Assembly: GCA_030411725.1 (NCBI GenBank)
Contig: MU839827.1
Coordinates: forward strand, 4,161,027-4,225,026
Source of the DNA: Echria macrotheca
Lineage: Eukaryota > Ascomycota > Sordariomycetes > Sordariales > Schizotheciaceae
Direction: 5' to 3'
DNA length: 64,000 nt
Each line of letters opens with the position of its first letter. The first letter of the stretch is position 1. The position numbers were made by a program, and so were the translations under genes. The notes under the pieces are model-generated. The model was given only the letters and a program-made list of their open reading frames with translations, was not told the DNA's origin and did no database searches. Of the stretch, positions 9,969 to 22,200 are shown piece after piece.

Positions 9969-11120
9969 GGTCTGATGTGAGGCTGGAATGGCCTGGAGAT
10001 TCAACTGGAAAGGACGAAAAACGAGGGGTAGCTCCTCGGATGCTGAAAAAGCAAGCTGCGGGTCGTCAGAAGCTGCGACAGAGCAAGCTCGAAAGGACGA
10101 AAAGTGTTCTGGGTCTGATAAACCTGGAGGTGCTGAGAGTGCGCAATTGGCAAGAAGTTGTGCGTATGTGCAGTCGCGGGGGAGAAAGCGCGCGGGGTGA
10201 GGCTGCCGCTGCAGGACGATTTGAGTTGCTCACGTCTGCCGCGCCAGGGGTCACGGTGGAATTCGTCAGAAGGTAAAAGATTCGCTGCCCACACACGGAC
10301 CACGACAGGGCTGAGGACTTGCGAGACCAACTGGTGGATCAGGCTCCAGCAACAGTCCAGATGCGAAGCTCGGTGAGCTTTCTAGAATACAGCTGTTGCC
10401 CTTCAACTTCAAACTTTGAAAGGTCAATGAGTTTTCGTGTGTTGGGACACTTGGCCGCAGAGGTCTGGATCGTGGGATGCAGCAAACGGGCCTTTTCGAA
10501 TTAAACGTATTACCGCAGCTAATAAGAAAGCAACAGCACGCAATTCCATCAGCCCTACGCCAACAATCTCTATCTTTCTGCTCAAACCGGGAGCCGAAGC
10601 AGCCGCCGGCATTCAGCTTTGCACGGCCCGGCCGCATCTGCATCTAGGCACCAAGTTAACCAGATAATAGAGTTCCATTGGGGCTCGTGTTTTACATCTA
10701 GAACTAACTGGCATTCGTACGGCGGTCTACACAAGGGAATAGCCTACACATGGGAATACAGCTCATAGAGTACATACCCATAGTAATCCGCCTATCGTGG
10801 TAAAGAGCGTACAACTGCAACTGTGAACGAGGCAACCCCACCTGGTCGCCAGCTGCGGGGCGGCTGGTCTGGTGGCGGGGTCTTGGCCAGGGCGGCACGC
10901 CAGCCTTCACCTGCAAGCCACAAGGCGCCGATGAGGCTCTCACTCTCTCGAACCGGCCTGACTAAGTGTCCCGTCGGCGAATCCAACCGGAAATCCTTGG
11001 CCCATCATCACGCGACGACGTCAGCGTCCGCGACGCCTCATCGCCCAGCAGCAGAGAGAGAGCCAGCCCATCGCTTTGTGCTCCGCGCGCGCGGAGCAGA
11101 GGCAACAACAAGCAGCAGCC
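9969..11120. promoter_or_regulatory. Divergent promoter region p23/VPS24
   Basis: This 1.15-kb gap lies between two divergent starts (9968 minus, 11121 plus). Frames here read as composition artefacts. Long A/G-rich tracts lie on the p23 side. The VPS24 side has CGACGACGTCAGCG-type (ACGTCA) sequence near 11015. Confidence 0.45.
10380..10387. promoter_or_regulatory. Candidate heat-shock element half-pair (TTCTAGAA)
   Basis: TTCTAGAA is a perfect inverted TTC-nn-GAA pair, the core of an HSF binding site. It lies about 410 bp upstream of the p23 start. An imperfect third unit (GAG) precedes it. p23 is a chaperone partner, so HSF control would make sense, but an 8-bp palindrome can occur by chance. 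Confidence 0.25.
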
Positions 11121-11881
11121 ATGGAGGCGTTAAAGTCGATGTTTGTCAAGCCAGATCCCCAGGCCCAGGTATTTCTGTTCTTGCTGCACCGCGATATGAT
11201 ATCCCCCATCTGACAGAGAGACAAAAAAAGGTGCGCAAATGCAACGCCCTCATCCGCTCCAACATCCGCAAGCTCGACCGCGACATCGCCCAGGCCAAGG
11301 CGGCCGAGACTAAGTCGAAAAACCTGATCGTGGCCGCCGACCGGCGCGGCCAGCGCAACCCGGCCCAGCAGAAACAGGCACAGAAGGAGGTGCGCGACTT
11401 TGCCCGCGAGCTCGTGCACGCCCGCCGCACCAGCGCCCGCCTGCTCACGGCCAAGGCGCAGCTCAACAGCGTGCAGATGCAGGTCAACGAGGCGTTTGCG
11501 CTGCGCAAGATCGAGGGCAGCATCCGCGCCAGCGTGGGCGTGATGAAGGACGTCAACACGCTCGTCCGCCTGCCCGAGCTGGCCGTCACGATGCGCGACC
11601 TGAACGTGGAGCTGATGAAGGCGGGCATCATCGAGGAGATGGCCGGCGAGCTGCTGCCCGAGCCGGATCTGGTCGAGGAGGACGAGGAGGCCGAGGGCGA
11701 GGTGGATAAAGTGCTCGGGGAGATTCTCAAGGACCGCATGGAGAAGACGGGCGCGCTGCCGAGCGTGCCGTTGCCGGCTGCCAAGGAGCAGCAGCAGGCT
11801 CAGTTGGAGGAGGAGGACGAGGAGGATACCGAGGCTATGATGGACCAGATGCGGAACCGGCTAGAAGCTTTGAGGAGTTGA
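11121..11881 (+). CDS. VPS24: ESCRT-III subunit Vps24 (CHMP3)
   Basis: Exons are 11121..11168 and 11231..11881 (62-nt intron, CTGAC branch point), giving 232 residues. It begins MEALKSMFVKPDPQAQ, then VRKCNALIRSNIRKLDRDIA, the basic first helix of Snf7-family proteins. The long coiled-coil core contains LVRLPELAVTMRDLNVELMK. The acidic C-terminal part ends with an MIM1-like helix (MDQMRNRLEALRS). Vps24 co-polymerises with Snf7 and Vps2 on endosomes, caps the filament and recruits the Vps4 ATPase for multivesicular-body sorting. The frame is open far upstream of 11121, but that sequence does not fit the family. An alternative acceptor 14-15 nt earlier is less compatible with the yeast alignment length. 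Confidence 0.93.
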
Positions 11882-12665
11882 GGGGTGCATGTGGGATAGG
11901 TGGGCGGCGGTTTGGAGACGGCGTTTGGCGTTTGGTTCTGGGAGCGGTTTGATATATAACCGTTGCATGACAATTCATTCATGTTCATATCCAACCATCT
12001 GGGTTGTGGACTCAGGAGGGTGGTGTGGACTCGAGAGGTTGATGTGAACTCATAATTGTGATACGGCTAGTGTATAAGTCTATCAGTGCTTTCACCCCTA
12101 TTCCTGGTCAAATCGCTGGCATTTGGAAAGGAAAGAGAACGCAGACAGCTCGTCAAGATAATATCCGTTTCGGATCCCAGCCAAGTTCAAGTCACAATAC
12201 CCATGGCCGCCCAATAACTAACTCTTGTGTCGTTGACCTGGGAGCGTGAAGCTACCAAAAACAAAAAACACACCCAAGTCCCAGGATGGGCTGTCCCGCT
12301 GAGAGGCAGATAGCCCCTGACAATCTCCAGCAGGACTGCACTAGTACGTACTCATACTCACCCATCCACGACCCATCCCGGCCGGACTACATACAGGAGG
12401 GGGCACTCTACCAAAATCGATTGTACATACCCCTCTCGTCCTCGTCCACGACCCAGGCACACACTCTAGAACTACAAAGAGATACAAAAAGGGGAGAAAC
12501 CAAACCAAACCAACCCCAACCAAAACATACAAAACATACAAAACAAAAACTACAAGATGATCAACAAGAAAAGACCAAGCACTCTTCCTTGATTCCTGAC
12601 CCAAAAATAACTAGACAAAAAAAAGGGATCAGAGTGAAAAGGAAAACACAAAAAAACACGATGAA
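11882..12665. other. Intergenic region between VPS24 and tRNA-Gly
   Basis: No coding frame is supported. The VPS24 3' UTR should lie in the first few hundred bases. From about 12470 the strand is very A-rich, with ACCAAACCAAACC and ACAAAACATAC repeats. The T-run needed for Pol III termination of the minus-strand tRNA lies within this side (TTTTTTGTGTTTTCC-type sequence on the minus strand just past 12665). Confidence 0.45.
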
Positions 12666-12736
12666 TGCGTCAGCCGCGAATCGAACGCGGGGCCCATCGA
12701 TGGCAACGATGGATTTTACCACTAAACCACTGACGC
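12666..12736 (-). tRNA. tRNA-Gly (GCC)
   Basis: On the minus strand a complete 71-nt cloverleaf can be read. The 7-bp acceptor stem is GCGTCAG/CTGACGC with discriminator A. The D-arm is TGGTTTAGTGGTAA (A box), the anticodon stem is CATCG/CGATG around the loop TTGCCAT (anticodon GCC), and the T-arm is CGCG-TTCGATT-CGCG (B box GTTCGATTC). There is no intron and no encoded CCA, as expected for a nuclear eukaryotic tRNA. It is flanked by A/T-rich sequence. Confidence 0.97.
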
Positions 12737-15700
12737 TTGTTTTTTTTGTTATTATTTGGGTATATGAGGATGATCTGTGTTGTTGTGGTTGGAGGGCTGA
12801 GGGTTGACTGTGATTTGGGCACTTTGGTTGTCCCCGGGGGGGAGGGTTGTCTCCTATGTTTTTGTGTTTGTGTCTCGTGACTCTCCTGTTGAGACTTTTG
12901 GTTTTGGGTTGTTGCTTTGAAGACTATGAAGACTATCGGGTAGGAGGTAAGGTAGGTAGGTAGGGGGGTATTGGGGGAGGGTGGTTTTTGTGCTTGTGGT
13001 TTGTCCCTGTGTCTCGTGACTCAACTGTTGAAACTTTGGGTTGTTGCTATGAAGACACGAGGACTATGGGGTAGGAGGTAAGGTAGGTAGGTAGGTGGTA
13101 TTGGAGAAGGGGGGATGGTGTTTTTTTTCAGGGGAGGGGGGCAGACTCGGGACTCGGTGTTCAGGTTGGGAAGGAAGGAAGGAAGGGGGTTCTGTGGCAA
13201 GGTTAGGGGGGTGGCGAGCTTTTTGGGGGCAAACTGATTTGGAGTTTAGAACTCTAGGGTTCTTGAATTGGGGTTATTATTCGGGAAGGTAAAGGGGGCC
13301 AAAATGTGAAGTGGTTGTAAGCTATGGGGGTGGGGGGCGTTAAGGGGTAGTCTACATCTATGGGCATGTGTCCAAGAGGGTTGACCTCATACCGCGCCGC
13401 CTTGTTGCAACGCGCCCCGGATCACGCGCAAGATGGGATAGGATAAAATATGGACTGCTGTTGTTCTTGTCGTTCTTGTTGCCATGCCGCCGCGTGGGGT
13501 TGGCCCTTTGCAAGGGAGGGAGATACCCCGAGTCTAGGGGCCTAGGCGGAAACTCTGTTTACCTAACTGCCTAGGTGGGAACGCTTTGGATGGGGTATGT
13601 ATCGGTCTACTAAAACACCATCAGGCTGGAGAGACTTGGACTTAGATACTGGACTCTTTGAGATATTGCTGCCGAAAAGACTGCCGGATCTAAACCCAAC
13701 ATTGTTGGCCGTCGTCAGCCTCCATAAGGTAGGCACCTAGACCGCCCGTGCGCGTGAAATAAATTCTTCATAGCCGATTCCGTTGTCACTCTACACCCGA
13801 ATACACACTCTCTAACATATAGCAAAACCTCCAAGCTCTCACTCTGCCTATGTAGATATTCACCCCCCGATTACCACCCCCCCTAGAAAGTTCGCGGACG
13901 CGCCCTACCCGCCCAAGACAACACAGTCCAGAGCCCACACGACGACACTCACCCACACACACACACAGTCTGTTCTAACAGGTTAAACTCATGCGAGGAA
14001 AAAAAGAGACCTCAAGATACTGAAGAAGCTACCCCGGCAGTTCAAGTTCTAACTCTCCATCCGCACCCCATCCCATCCTATCTCGCCCTCTCACTCCCTC
14101 CCTCCAAACCCTCAAGCAAGACACATAGACAGCGAATAACCGCAACACAAAGAGAATAACACCTTCTATCCGGTGTTGGGCGAATACCGGGCACCCAAAC
14201 GGGGACCCCGGTGTCAAGTCTTCAACCTGTCTAGATAGAAAGTAAGGTATACTGCCCCGCGACTCTACACCGATACGCCGTGACTTTCAACCAGATAGAT
14301 CCTCATCCTGATTAAGCATCACAATCGTCACTTACCGATAACCTCTCTGAGATGGTTCTGCTAACTAGTCATCTATTGAAGAACTAACCTACTTGTTAAG
14401 AGAGAGTTGTGTAACTGGCGTTTAGCTGTCCTCGTCAACGGGCAAACAATCATCCTCCCACCCAAACTCACTTTTCAGTCACGTTACAAGTCATGATGAA
14501 CCATAAAAGTATGTGTCAACCACATGAATTAAGACTACCTAAAATCCTTCAAATCGCTACCTATGCAAGCTCGCGTGCGTGTGCGCGGCGGGGGGGTATC
14601 ATGCCAAACAGCCAACATCCAACTCGACTCAACAGAAAAAGGGGGTATCGCTTCCCGTGCCTCACGTTCTTCGGGGCCGGATACAAAAACAACAAGATCG
14701 CTCGCTTCGATGAGATGATTCCCCAAGTGGGAAAGGAAAACGACGAAAAAAAAAAAAAAAGTTGGCAGCTGGCCGCCTCGCACTTCCATGTATCTCTCCT
14801 CCTCCTCTTCAGATGCAATATGCCCAAATATGCAAAGGCCAAATGATGACCACCCTTATTTTTCTCTTCCAAGACAAAAAAGTGCGTGTGCGACAAGGAA
14901 AAATCATGTGAAGAAGTGCCGTGCCGATGCCGCCCGACCGACCGGAAAACAAGTCCGCTGACGTAGGTCAACTGGACTTGGTTGCACACACACACACCCC
15001 ACCAAAAACAAAAAACCTTGGAAATGCTTGTTGTCGCTAAATGTGAACCCGCTTTGCCTTGTTGATGCAATAAAAATCAGACCGCCTCTTGCTTGGTATC
15101 AAAGCGACGAAAAAAACACGTCAGAAAAAAATGAGGAGTCGGCAGTAGGGTAGAGTTGTAGCGCCGGTGGGATTCGTTGTCGCCCAAGCGGCGGCTTCGA
15201 CGTCGATTGGATGCGTCGATAGCGCCAAGTACCGATGCGGTGTGTGAAAAATGGGTTGTGTGCCGGAGAGAGAGATGTGTGTGTGCGTGCAGGTACCCCG
15301 AGGTTCGAGAGCGCGTCGGCTACTCTTCGGCATGTGCCCAATCAAATGTCTGGGCACACGGCAAGAGACAGACCGCTACACACGGGACTTTGGGCGGTTG
15401 ATCCGCGGTTCGCGTCCAGCCCACACTCCTCCCACACAACATCCGTCGTGCGTTGGGGTAAAGTGGGTTTCCGTCGAGGTCGGGTCGCTTCCCGACCGGA
15501 CCGCCTGCGTCCGCGGGCACTTTGATCCGTGTGCCCAAAAAATTTCGCGGACCTGCGCGATCAAAGGTTCTCGCTTCCCTGTGTCCGGGGCGCAGCGATG
15601 AAGAAGGTTGTGCAAGAGTCATTTGGAATATGACTCAGGAATTACTGCGACGCGAAAGTTAGCGAAATGTATACTTCCAAAGGCAGCCACAGCGAAGAAG

Positions 15701-15778
15701 CCGCAGTATTAGTCAGACTTACCGATTAATAAGTGTGGTTCGTGAACCAGCCACGCCACAGATGGCGAAGCCACACGC
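12737..15778. other. Intergenic 3-kb stretch with repeats, no gene seen
   Basis: Only short spurious frames are present. The first 600 bp are G/T-rich with GGTAGGTAGGTAGG tracts and a tandem duplication (separate entry). The rest alternates AC-rich and GC-rich segments, including ACACACACACAC near 13960. I see no tRNA, 5S or snRNA. Confidence 0.4.
12870..13130. repeat. Imperfect tandem duplication, about 139-bp unit
   Basis: Two copies begin with GTGTCTCGTGACTC (12870 and 13009). Both continue through CTGTTGA-ACTTT-GGGTTGTTGCT-TGAAGAC, then GGGTAGGAGGTAAGGTAGG with a TAGG tetranucleotide run, then GGTATTGG and a G-rich tail. The copies differ by substitutions and small indels, so the duplication is not very recent. 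It lies just outside tRNA-Gly. Confidence 0.85.
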
Positions 15779-16273
15779 TCAGTCAGCCTCGTTAATAGGC
15801 GTCATCGTGTTGAGCTTGGTCTTGGGGCTTTTCCGGGACGAGCTGCCGCGCCGTTGCTTCTTGGCCGCCTGCTGCTGCTGTCGTCGCCGCTGCTCCTTCT
15901 CGTTGAGAAGCACCCGCATCACCTCGCGCTGGTAGGCTGCCCGCTCGCGCTGAAGCTCGAGGAGATCCGTCTCGTTCAGCACGGGTCCGGCTGGTGGAGA
16001 CATGGCTGGTGATGCGCTGCCGTTGCTCGAGGTATCATCCTCGAAGGTGTCGAGGAAGAGGTCCTCGTCCGAGAGGAAAGAGGATGCGCGCTCCTCAGAG
16101 GCATCCGACTCGGAGAGCGAGGACCGCCGTGGCCACGAGGGGAAGGCGCACGAAGCGTCGGCGCTCCTCGAGAAGGGCGTTGGTGCGATATCCATCGGTG
16201 ATGAGATGCATCGGTATGAGTTGTAGGATGTTGACGAGCTATATGAGCCCGATGAGCCGTATGAACCGAACAT
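15779..16273 (-). CDS. Small serine-rich hypothetical protein, probably conserved in Pezizomycotina
   Basis: This is a single exon of 164 residues from the ATG at 16273 (MFGSYGSSGSY). An in-frame ATG at 16312 would add 13 residues. The layout is a Ser/Tyr-rich N-terminus, a short central block with YRCISSPMDIAPTPF and CAFPSWPRRSSLSESD, an acidic stretch (FLSDEDLFLDTFEDD), and a basic Gln/Arg-rich coiled coil (ELQRERAAYQREVMRVLLNE). A Lys-rich tail ends MTPINEAD. The FPSWPRR-SSL and MTPI-EA blocks resemble a family of small fungal hypothetical proteins I recall, but I cannot name a function. No membrane segment or catalytic motif is visible. Confidence 0.72.
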   Translation of the reverse strand: MFGSYGSSGSYSSSTSYNSYRCISSPMDIAPTPFSRSADASCAFPSWPRRSSLSESDASEERASSFLSDEDLFLDTFEDDTSSNGSASPAMSPPAGPVLNETDLLELQRERAAYQREVMRVLLNEKEQRRRQQQQAAKKQRRGSSSRKSPKTKLNTMTPINEAD

Positions 16274-19200
16274 GGTGACGGTGTGTTGCTCTGTGCTGGT
16301 GATGTTGGCCAAGATGATGAGGTTGGTCGGTAGATCGTGCTGATCGCAGAAATCTCAGAGAGGCCGTAGCTGAGAAGCCGATGATGTTGTCCGGTATAGT
16401 TGACGAGAAGAAGCTTGGTGGAGCTGAGGAGGGAAGCCATCTCTTATATGCCTGGTGACTCGAACGGGCGGAACCTGGGGGGGTGGGCGGGCGAGGCGCG
16501 TGTGTGCAGGGTGTGTCGTCCCAGGGAACAGGAAGCCGTGGGGCAAGATTAAAGTCCTTGTACCGCGCTAGCACCAAACGGGCAGTACACCAGACACACC
16601 GCAATCTCAGGGCATGGCACCGCTGCCCGTCGGGAGCGTCCCCCGTGGGATGGTGGCTCGCTGGCTGCCAGACGGCGCGCCAGCCAGAGACAGGGCTGCC
16701 TGGCCGAGCTGGGGTGTGACACGGCGAGCTGGCCTCGGTGCCTCCCTGCCCAACCGCAGCCCGTGGGGCGCTGGCTGCTCCTGCCCGTTCCGCCCATTTC
16801 TCGAAATTCGCGCCCTTCCATTGGGCCCCCACGCCCGCAGGGCCAAACACCTCCTGCTCAACTGTGGCCAGCAAACGCAGACTTGCGGTGTCTGACCGCC
16901 TTCGCCAGACACCAGCGCATTGCCCAGTGTCCTGCTCGCTTGGGGCCATACCGCCTTGATTGGGCACTGCCGCCGTTGGCCTCGCAACGTATCCATGACG
17001 TATCCATTCCGCTTGACACCGTCTCCCTTTAGCCTTGATCCGAGGCAGAGTGTGAAGAGAAGCCGTCAAGCCGGAAACCCAATGTCCTGGGTTTGCCTGG
17101 GTGCTAATTTCCCCCCGCCCCGCCGTAGCCACCAGCTCGGTGTCTTTCCAAGGTTTGTCGCCCCCGGCGCCAGAATGTCATGGGGGTTTGCTTGGGATGG
17201 ACGAGCAGGGTCCGCGACAAAAGAACGAGCAAACACCCTTGGGGGCTCCCCCCCATTTCTCCCTTCCGGCCCCATCCGCCGCTGGGCCGTCAGCCAGGGA
17301 GCCCTAGACGGACGGTGTGTCTCCCCCCCTTGCTCCCCCATGCCGCATCTCCCTTCCCCGGGTCCTGTGTCCCGGCCACACCCTGGCCGCTCGTGCTGTG
17401 CCTAACGGGGTCGACGGGTTTGGGGGTGGGAGGGGCCAGATCCGCCGCCTCACCGCCTGAAATTGGGAGTCTACGCTCGCTCAATCAAACGTGGAGGAGA
17501 AAAAAAGAAAGAAGAAATGTATTGGATATTTTTCAAGACCATTGTTTGTGATGCTTGCTTTCTTTGTTTGCATTGGCTGCTTGCTGCTTTTTTTCTGTCC
17601 CAACCCCTTACTTGACAAGTTGATAGATCGCAGCAAACATTCGTCTCTCCCTTTTTTTCGTTGCTTGTCTGTAGTTTGCCTCTTCGTGACTGATACGGAA
17701 TCGAATGCGCCTCCGTGTCTTCCGGGTACCGACTCGGTGTCGCAATCCGTCAACCACTCGCGAAGACGCCTCGGACACCCTCGTTCCCAGTTTAGTCAGT
17801 ACGCAGTTCTCGGCAGTAATAGTTTGTCGAGGAAGGCGTAGGAACACGATGATTGCTGACGTTAGTTCGGCTTTCGTTTTATTCTGCTGCCTTTGGGGAA
17901 TACGACTGGCGCCGCTCGTTTGCGCCTCCTCATCGCGACGTTACAGGCGGCGGCGCTGAGTATAGGTAGCTGCAACGTCCGGCTGCTGACAATGCTCCCA
18001 CACACCATCTTCCTTCTCTGAATACGTTGCGGCTGCAAGTACGAAGTATCTTTGTTTTTTGTCCGATGTGCTGTTCCCGATTCCGACCGATTTCGTGGTG
18101 GGGTAGCAAGCCACCAGCCCGATCGGGCATGTGCGATCGCAAAGCGGGCGCAGCCTCGAAACATTCCAGATGCACACGACTTCTCTGTAGAGTGCACGCA
18201 GACCGGTTTGACAACAATAGCTTTTTCGCTAGAGGACCCGAAGCGAACAGCAAGAACCCAACATGAGTCAGACGCCGCCAAAGGGACACATATGGCGAGT
18301 GAGCCTGGGGAAGTACAACGCGGGGCGCGGTTGCGGTCCGGCCGTGTACGTGTGTGGCCCGGAAGGTGTACTGTCTTTCTGGGGAGCCCAATTAATTTCC
18401 TGGTGATTCCTTTTACGGCAAGAGGTGGGATTCCGACACGGAGACGGATCGACACTGCGTGGTACCGCCAGATTATAGTATTTTATCGCAATCGATAACA
18501 CGGCTGTAACCTCTTCGTCCCACAGCTATTTTTTCGCACCTGTACGGCTGACAGATGGATAGTGATCGTGTGTTGCGTCCTTCAATAAACTGCGTCTCGG
18601 TCCTGCATCGACGTGTTTGATGACTGAGGTGTCGTCGAGGCAGCCAGGCTCGATGCATCGACTCACCGTCTGTTTTGTGCCCGATGAATGGTTGGCCAAG
18701 CAGCCATCCGAAAAGCATGTCTCGCTCACCTTTGGTTGTTGCTGTGCTGGCGCGGTTGGCCGTGTCGGTACAGCCCAGACCGCCTTTCGAACTTCATCCG
18801 CCAGAATGGGCCAGTCCAGATGGCGGAGATCCTGGCCAAGCATATCAGACGAGGACCGCCGATCCGCGGCCGGTTGCGTCGGGGAGGGAAGGGAAGGATG
18901 AGGGGATGCGGCCGGAAGGCAGATCCCGCCGTGCTTAGCGCCAAATAGGATTGGTGTTGGCTGCATTTGGCAGCCTGTCAGTTGCCGGACCAGTCGTGGG
19001 CAAGGTGAAGTCCAGAAAAAAATGAACAGCTTCCCCGCACATGGTCTGGATGGTCCTCGATGCCGCGATGCCGCTTCGATGGCAGGTAAAAAAGTTCTCG
19101 ACCCCGTAGCGTCCGTTCATCTGGAGCCGACTTCCGGAATGGACCAGTCCAGGTCGCACGCTCTGTGCGCGCCTGAGCGTTCGCTCGCCAAATTGTTCTT

Positions 19201-22200
19201 TCCTTCTTCCCAGCTTCTCTGACCGGCCGGTTGTTACGCTATTCAAACATGGGTCTCCCGGTTTCCGCGTTCAAAGCGTTGTGAACCAAACAGTCGGATG
19301 GAATGGATGGCATGGCATCGCATGGGGAAGGCCAAGGGGACCGGACGAGGGCCAGGGAAATTGCCCCGAGCTCGGACCCGTGCGGTGGTGCGGGAGAGGT
19401 TCCGAGCGCCGCCATCACCGCCATGCCGCCGAGAGAGGAGAGCGGCTTTGCTGAAAGCGCTCAAGCCTCGAGCCACAGGCCTGGCAGCAGCCAAACGGGG
19501 CCGTCCCTTTGGCTGGGGTGGCTTGCCCCCGGTGTTTCAAACCACCGCGCCGGTGGTTGCGTCTTTGGGGGGACCCCTATCAAACCAGACTGGCGGATTG
19601 ATTGTGGCGCCGCCGGATCTCCTCCGCGTCAGAAAAAGAAAAGAACAATGCAACCCCTTTTTTTTAATGATGCCCGTGAAGGGCAAAGACGACGATGACC
19701 TCGTTGCCGGGTGAGCTTTGTCTGCGGTCCTCTTCCCTTCCCGTACCTTCCGAATCATCTAGAGATAGCTTCTTCGTCGGGGATGACGGGGCCAACAACA
19801 TATCGGTCTGATTCTGCCTACGGCACAGACGAATGGCACGGCATCCTCCCGGCCCAACACCGAAGGGAAGAGAACAACGGTCAGAGCGTTTGACATTTTA
19901 TCGTCGACCCTTGTCAGCGTAGCAAGGTCCCCCGGCGGATTTCTGGTCGATTGGTAGCGAAGAAGAAAAAATGAAAAGTGATTTCGCACGGGGCACCCCC
20001 GACTTTCACCGGTTTGTGGCTTGCATCTTCCTGGCTCCGGAAGGCAGCCGCGATGCCTGTGTTCCCACCCGGCTAACGCGAACCAGCAAAACGCGACAAA
20101 CACGACCCTTGACCGCCCTTCTTTTCCTTTTCCAGACGGTGCAATCAGAATCGGGGAGATTGACGCGGAAGCGTGTGGGCGTGTCTCTTTCGCGACTGTT
20201 CCCTTTTGGTGTTTGCTTGGGTCGGTTCGTTGCTTTTTGGTAGCGTCGTCCTCCGACGTCGGTTCGCAGCAGGTCTGAGAGGCCTCACCAAACAATTGCC
20301 ATTCTTTTTTTTTATTCACTTTTCTTTTTTTCCCTTGTCGGTACGAAAATGAGTTCTTTTTTGCGACTCCTTTTCCACGGTTCGCTTCCCGATGTTCGGA
20401 ACCCCAGCCAGAAGGTTCTCACCCGCGCAGCCACCCGCCTCGAAGGCCAAAACCGCGCGTGGTGGGCGTGGGGTGTGTGTCGGTGAAGGGACCGTGGGGA
20501 CCAGTGTGGGGGAGCTTCCCCCTCTACGGATCCTCCTCCCTAACCCGGAAGGCCAGATTCTTTGCAGTCCAAAACTCTGGAAACGAGTGCTATTCTTGGA
20601 CAATAAATCCATTTTTTACTCTATACCAACGAAAAACCTCCGCCGGGACAATTTAATATCGGAGTGAGGGCATCATCGGACATCTAGGGATCGTCCATGT
20701 CCTTGCAGCGCGTTCCCGGAGCTGAACCGAAACCTTCGAAATTGATTTCCCCGCGATATGTATACACTTTATATCGGATGGGTGTATTTTTGGCTCATCA
20801 GAAGTCACGCTTCTGGCTTCTCGAAGAGCCGAGTCGGGAAGGGTTGCACCAAATCCACCCTCGGGTATCACATGTTTTGGTCCTGTGGAAATCATGCTGA
20901 TGCTTCTTCCTTCCCTTCTAGCCACAAGCCAGCCGACACCGAGACGAGAGGCAGAAACCGGTTTGGCCGAGGCCGCCGAGGATGTCGATGCACTGGCCTC
21001 GTCATTCTGATTCGGAGGAAAAGTGGGCGGTGCGGTGTTTTGTGGGATGCAGATTTCTTTTGGCCATGATACCGTCACCATCCGGAAGGGCCAGCAGCAG
21101 CGAAGCAGGACTTCGGCGACAAGCGAATTTTTACTGCCCTCGGTTCAGCATCAGGATTTCGGACGGATACGCGTCCAAGTACCCATCGTCCAATTTTATT
21201 ATTCGTCGATATGTTTCCGGCGGTGCGATTCGAAGCGGTTCTCGCAGCAACTTTTTGCCTCGCCAACTTTTGGACTGTCTCACTGATGAAGCTCTGACTC
21301 ACTGCAGTCCTTGGGATGGCAAACTCCAAAAGCTGGTTTTCTGGAGGTGCGACACCCCGAGGACGCGCAACTTACACGATAGCCTGGACGACATCGCCGC
21401 TAACCAATCGTCGCGTCATGTCGCGTTTTGGCCGCTTGATTGGTGTGTATGTCCGAAACCTGCACACATGCACACACACACGGAGCAAAAAAAAAAGGGT
21501 TGGGGCAAAATGCCAAGTTCCCAACGGGCAGACCTCCCTTTTAGCAGCCCGCTGGTTATGATAGGGCAGCCGGTCGGCCGATGACCGAGGTGAGGCACAC
21601 CGGACCGAGGAAGAAGCCCGGAGTCGGAAGCCCCCGCTTTTTATGCCCCGGCGCAACACGGATACCCAAGTGGGACCGGCCCCGGATTTTTGCGACTTGG
21701 CCCGCCGGATCGAGATAAGGGATGGGGCATGGTCGTGCTGGCGGGTTTGACACAGGCTCTGTGTACGGTTTGTGTATTGTCCATGTCTATTTTCCTCGTC
21801 TATCGGCAGACCGCTTTTGGCATCGCGATCTGCTCTTTCGCATGTCATGGGTATCAAGGCTCGTCCTACCAGGCGTCGTCATCGCTTTCCAGAGATGCTG
21901 CATCTTCTTTTCACTTGCATGGCACCGCTTGATATCGATGTCTCTGTCTCCATCTCCACCACCATACAGCCCGCCAGTCAAGCGACCGGTGGAGCTCACA
22001 CTTTGCCAGGTAGCCGATTCATACAGCCCACCAGACAAGTCCTGGTCATCCTGTCAAGTAGACGGTACATTTTGGGGGCATGTATACTCTACAAACTCAT
22101 CCAGGTATGGGTCTCCTTTGGCCATGTCTACGATCTCGAACCGTCCCTCAGAATTTCGAGATCCAATCACGAAGCCAGGCCAAGGTTGTTCTCATCAAGC

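Noticed and set aside
10823..11120. Upstream extension of the VPS24 frame
   Set aside because: The frame is open, but the sequence is unlike any ESCRT-III N-terminus. The family start MEALKSMF lies at 11121, and the extension crosses the intron at 11169-11230.
11146..11784. 212-codon minus-strand frame
   Set aside because: It is antisense to VPS24, Ser/Arg-rich, and has no family resemblance.
16239..17132. 297-codon open frame on the minus strand
   Set aside because: It is Arg/Pro/Ala/His-rich with no domain order, overlaps several equally long frames on both strands, and reads into the start of the small serine-rich gene in another frame. It is a GC-composition artefact.
20982..21584. 200-codon plus-strand frame in the gene desert
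   Set aside because: Its composition is scattered with no hydrophobic periodicity or motif, and competing frames on the other strand are as long.
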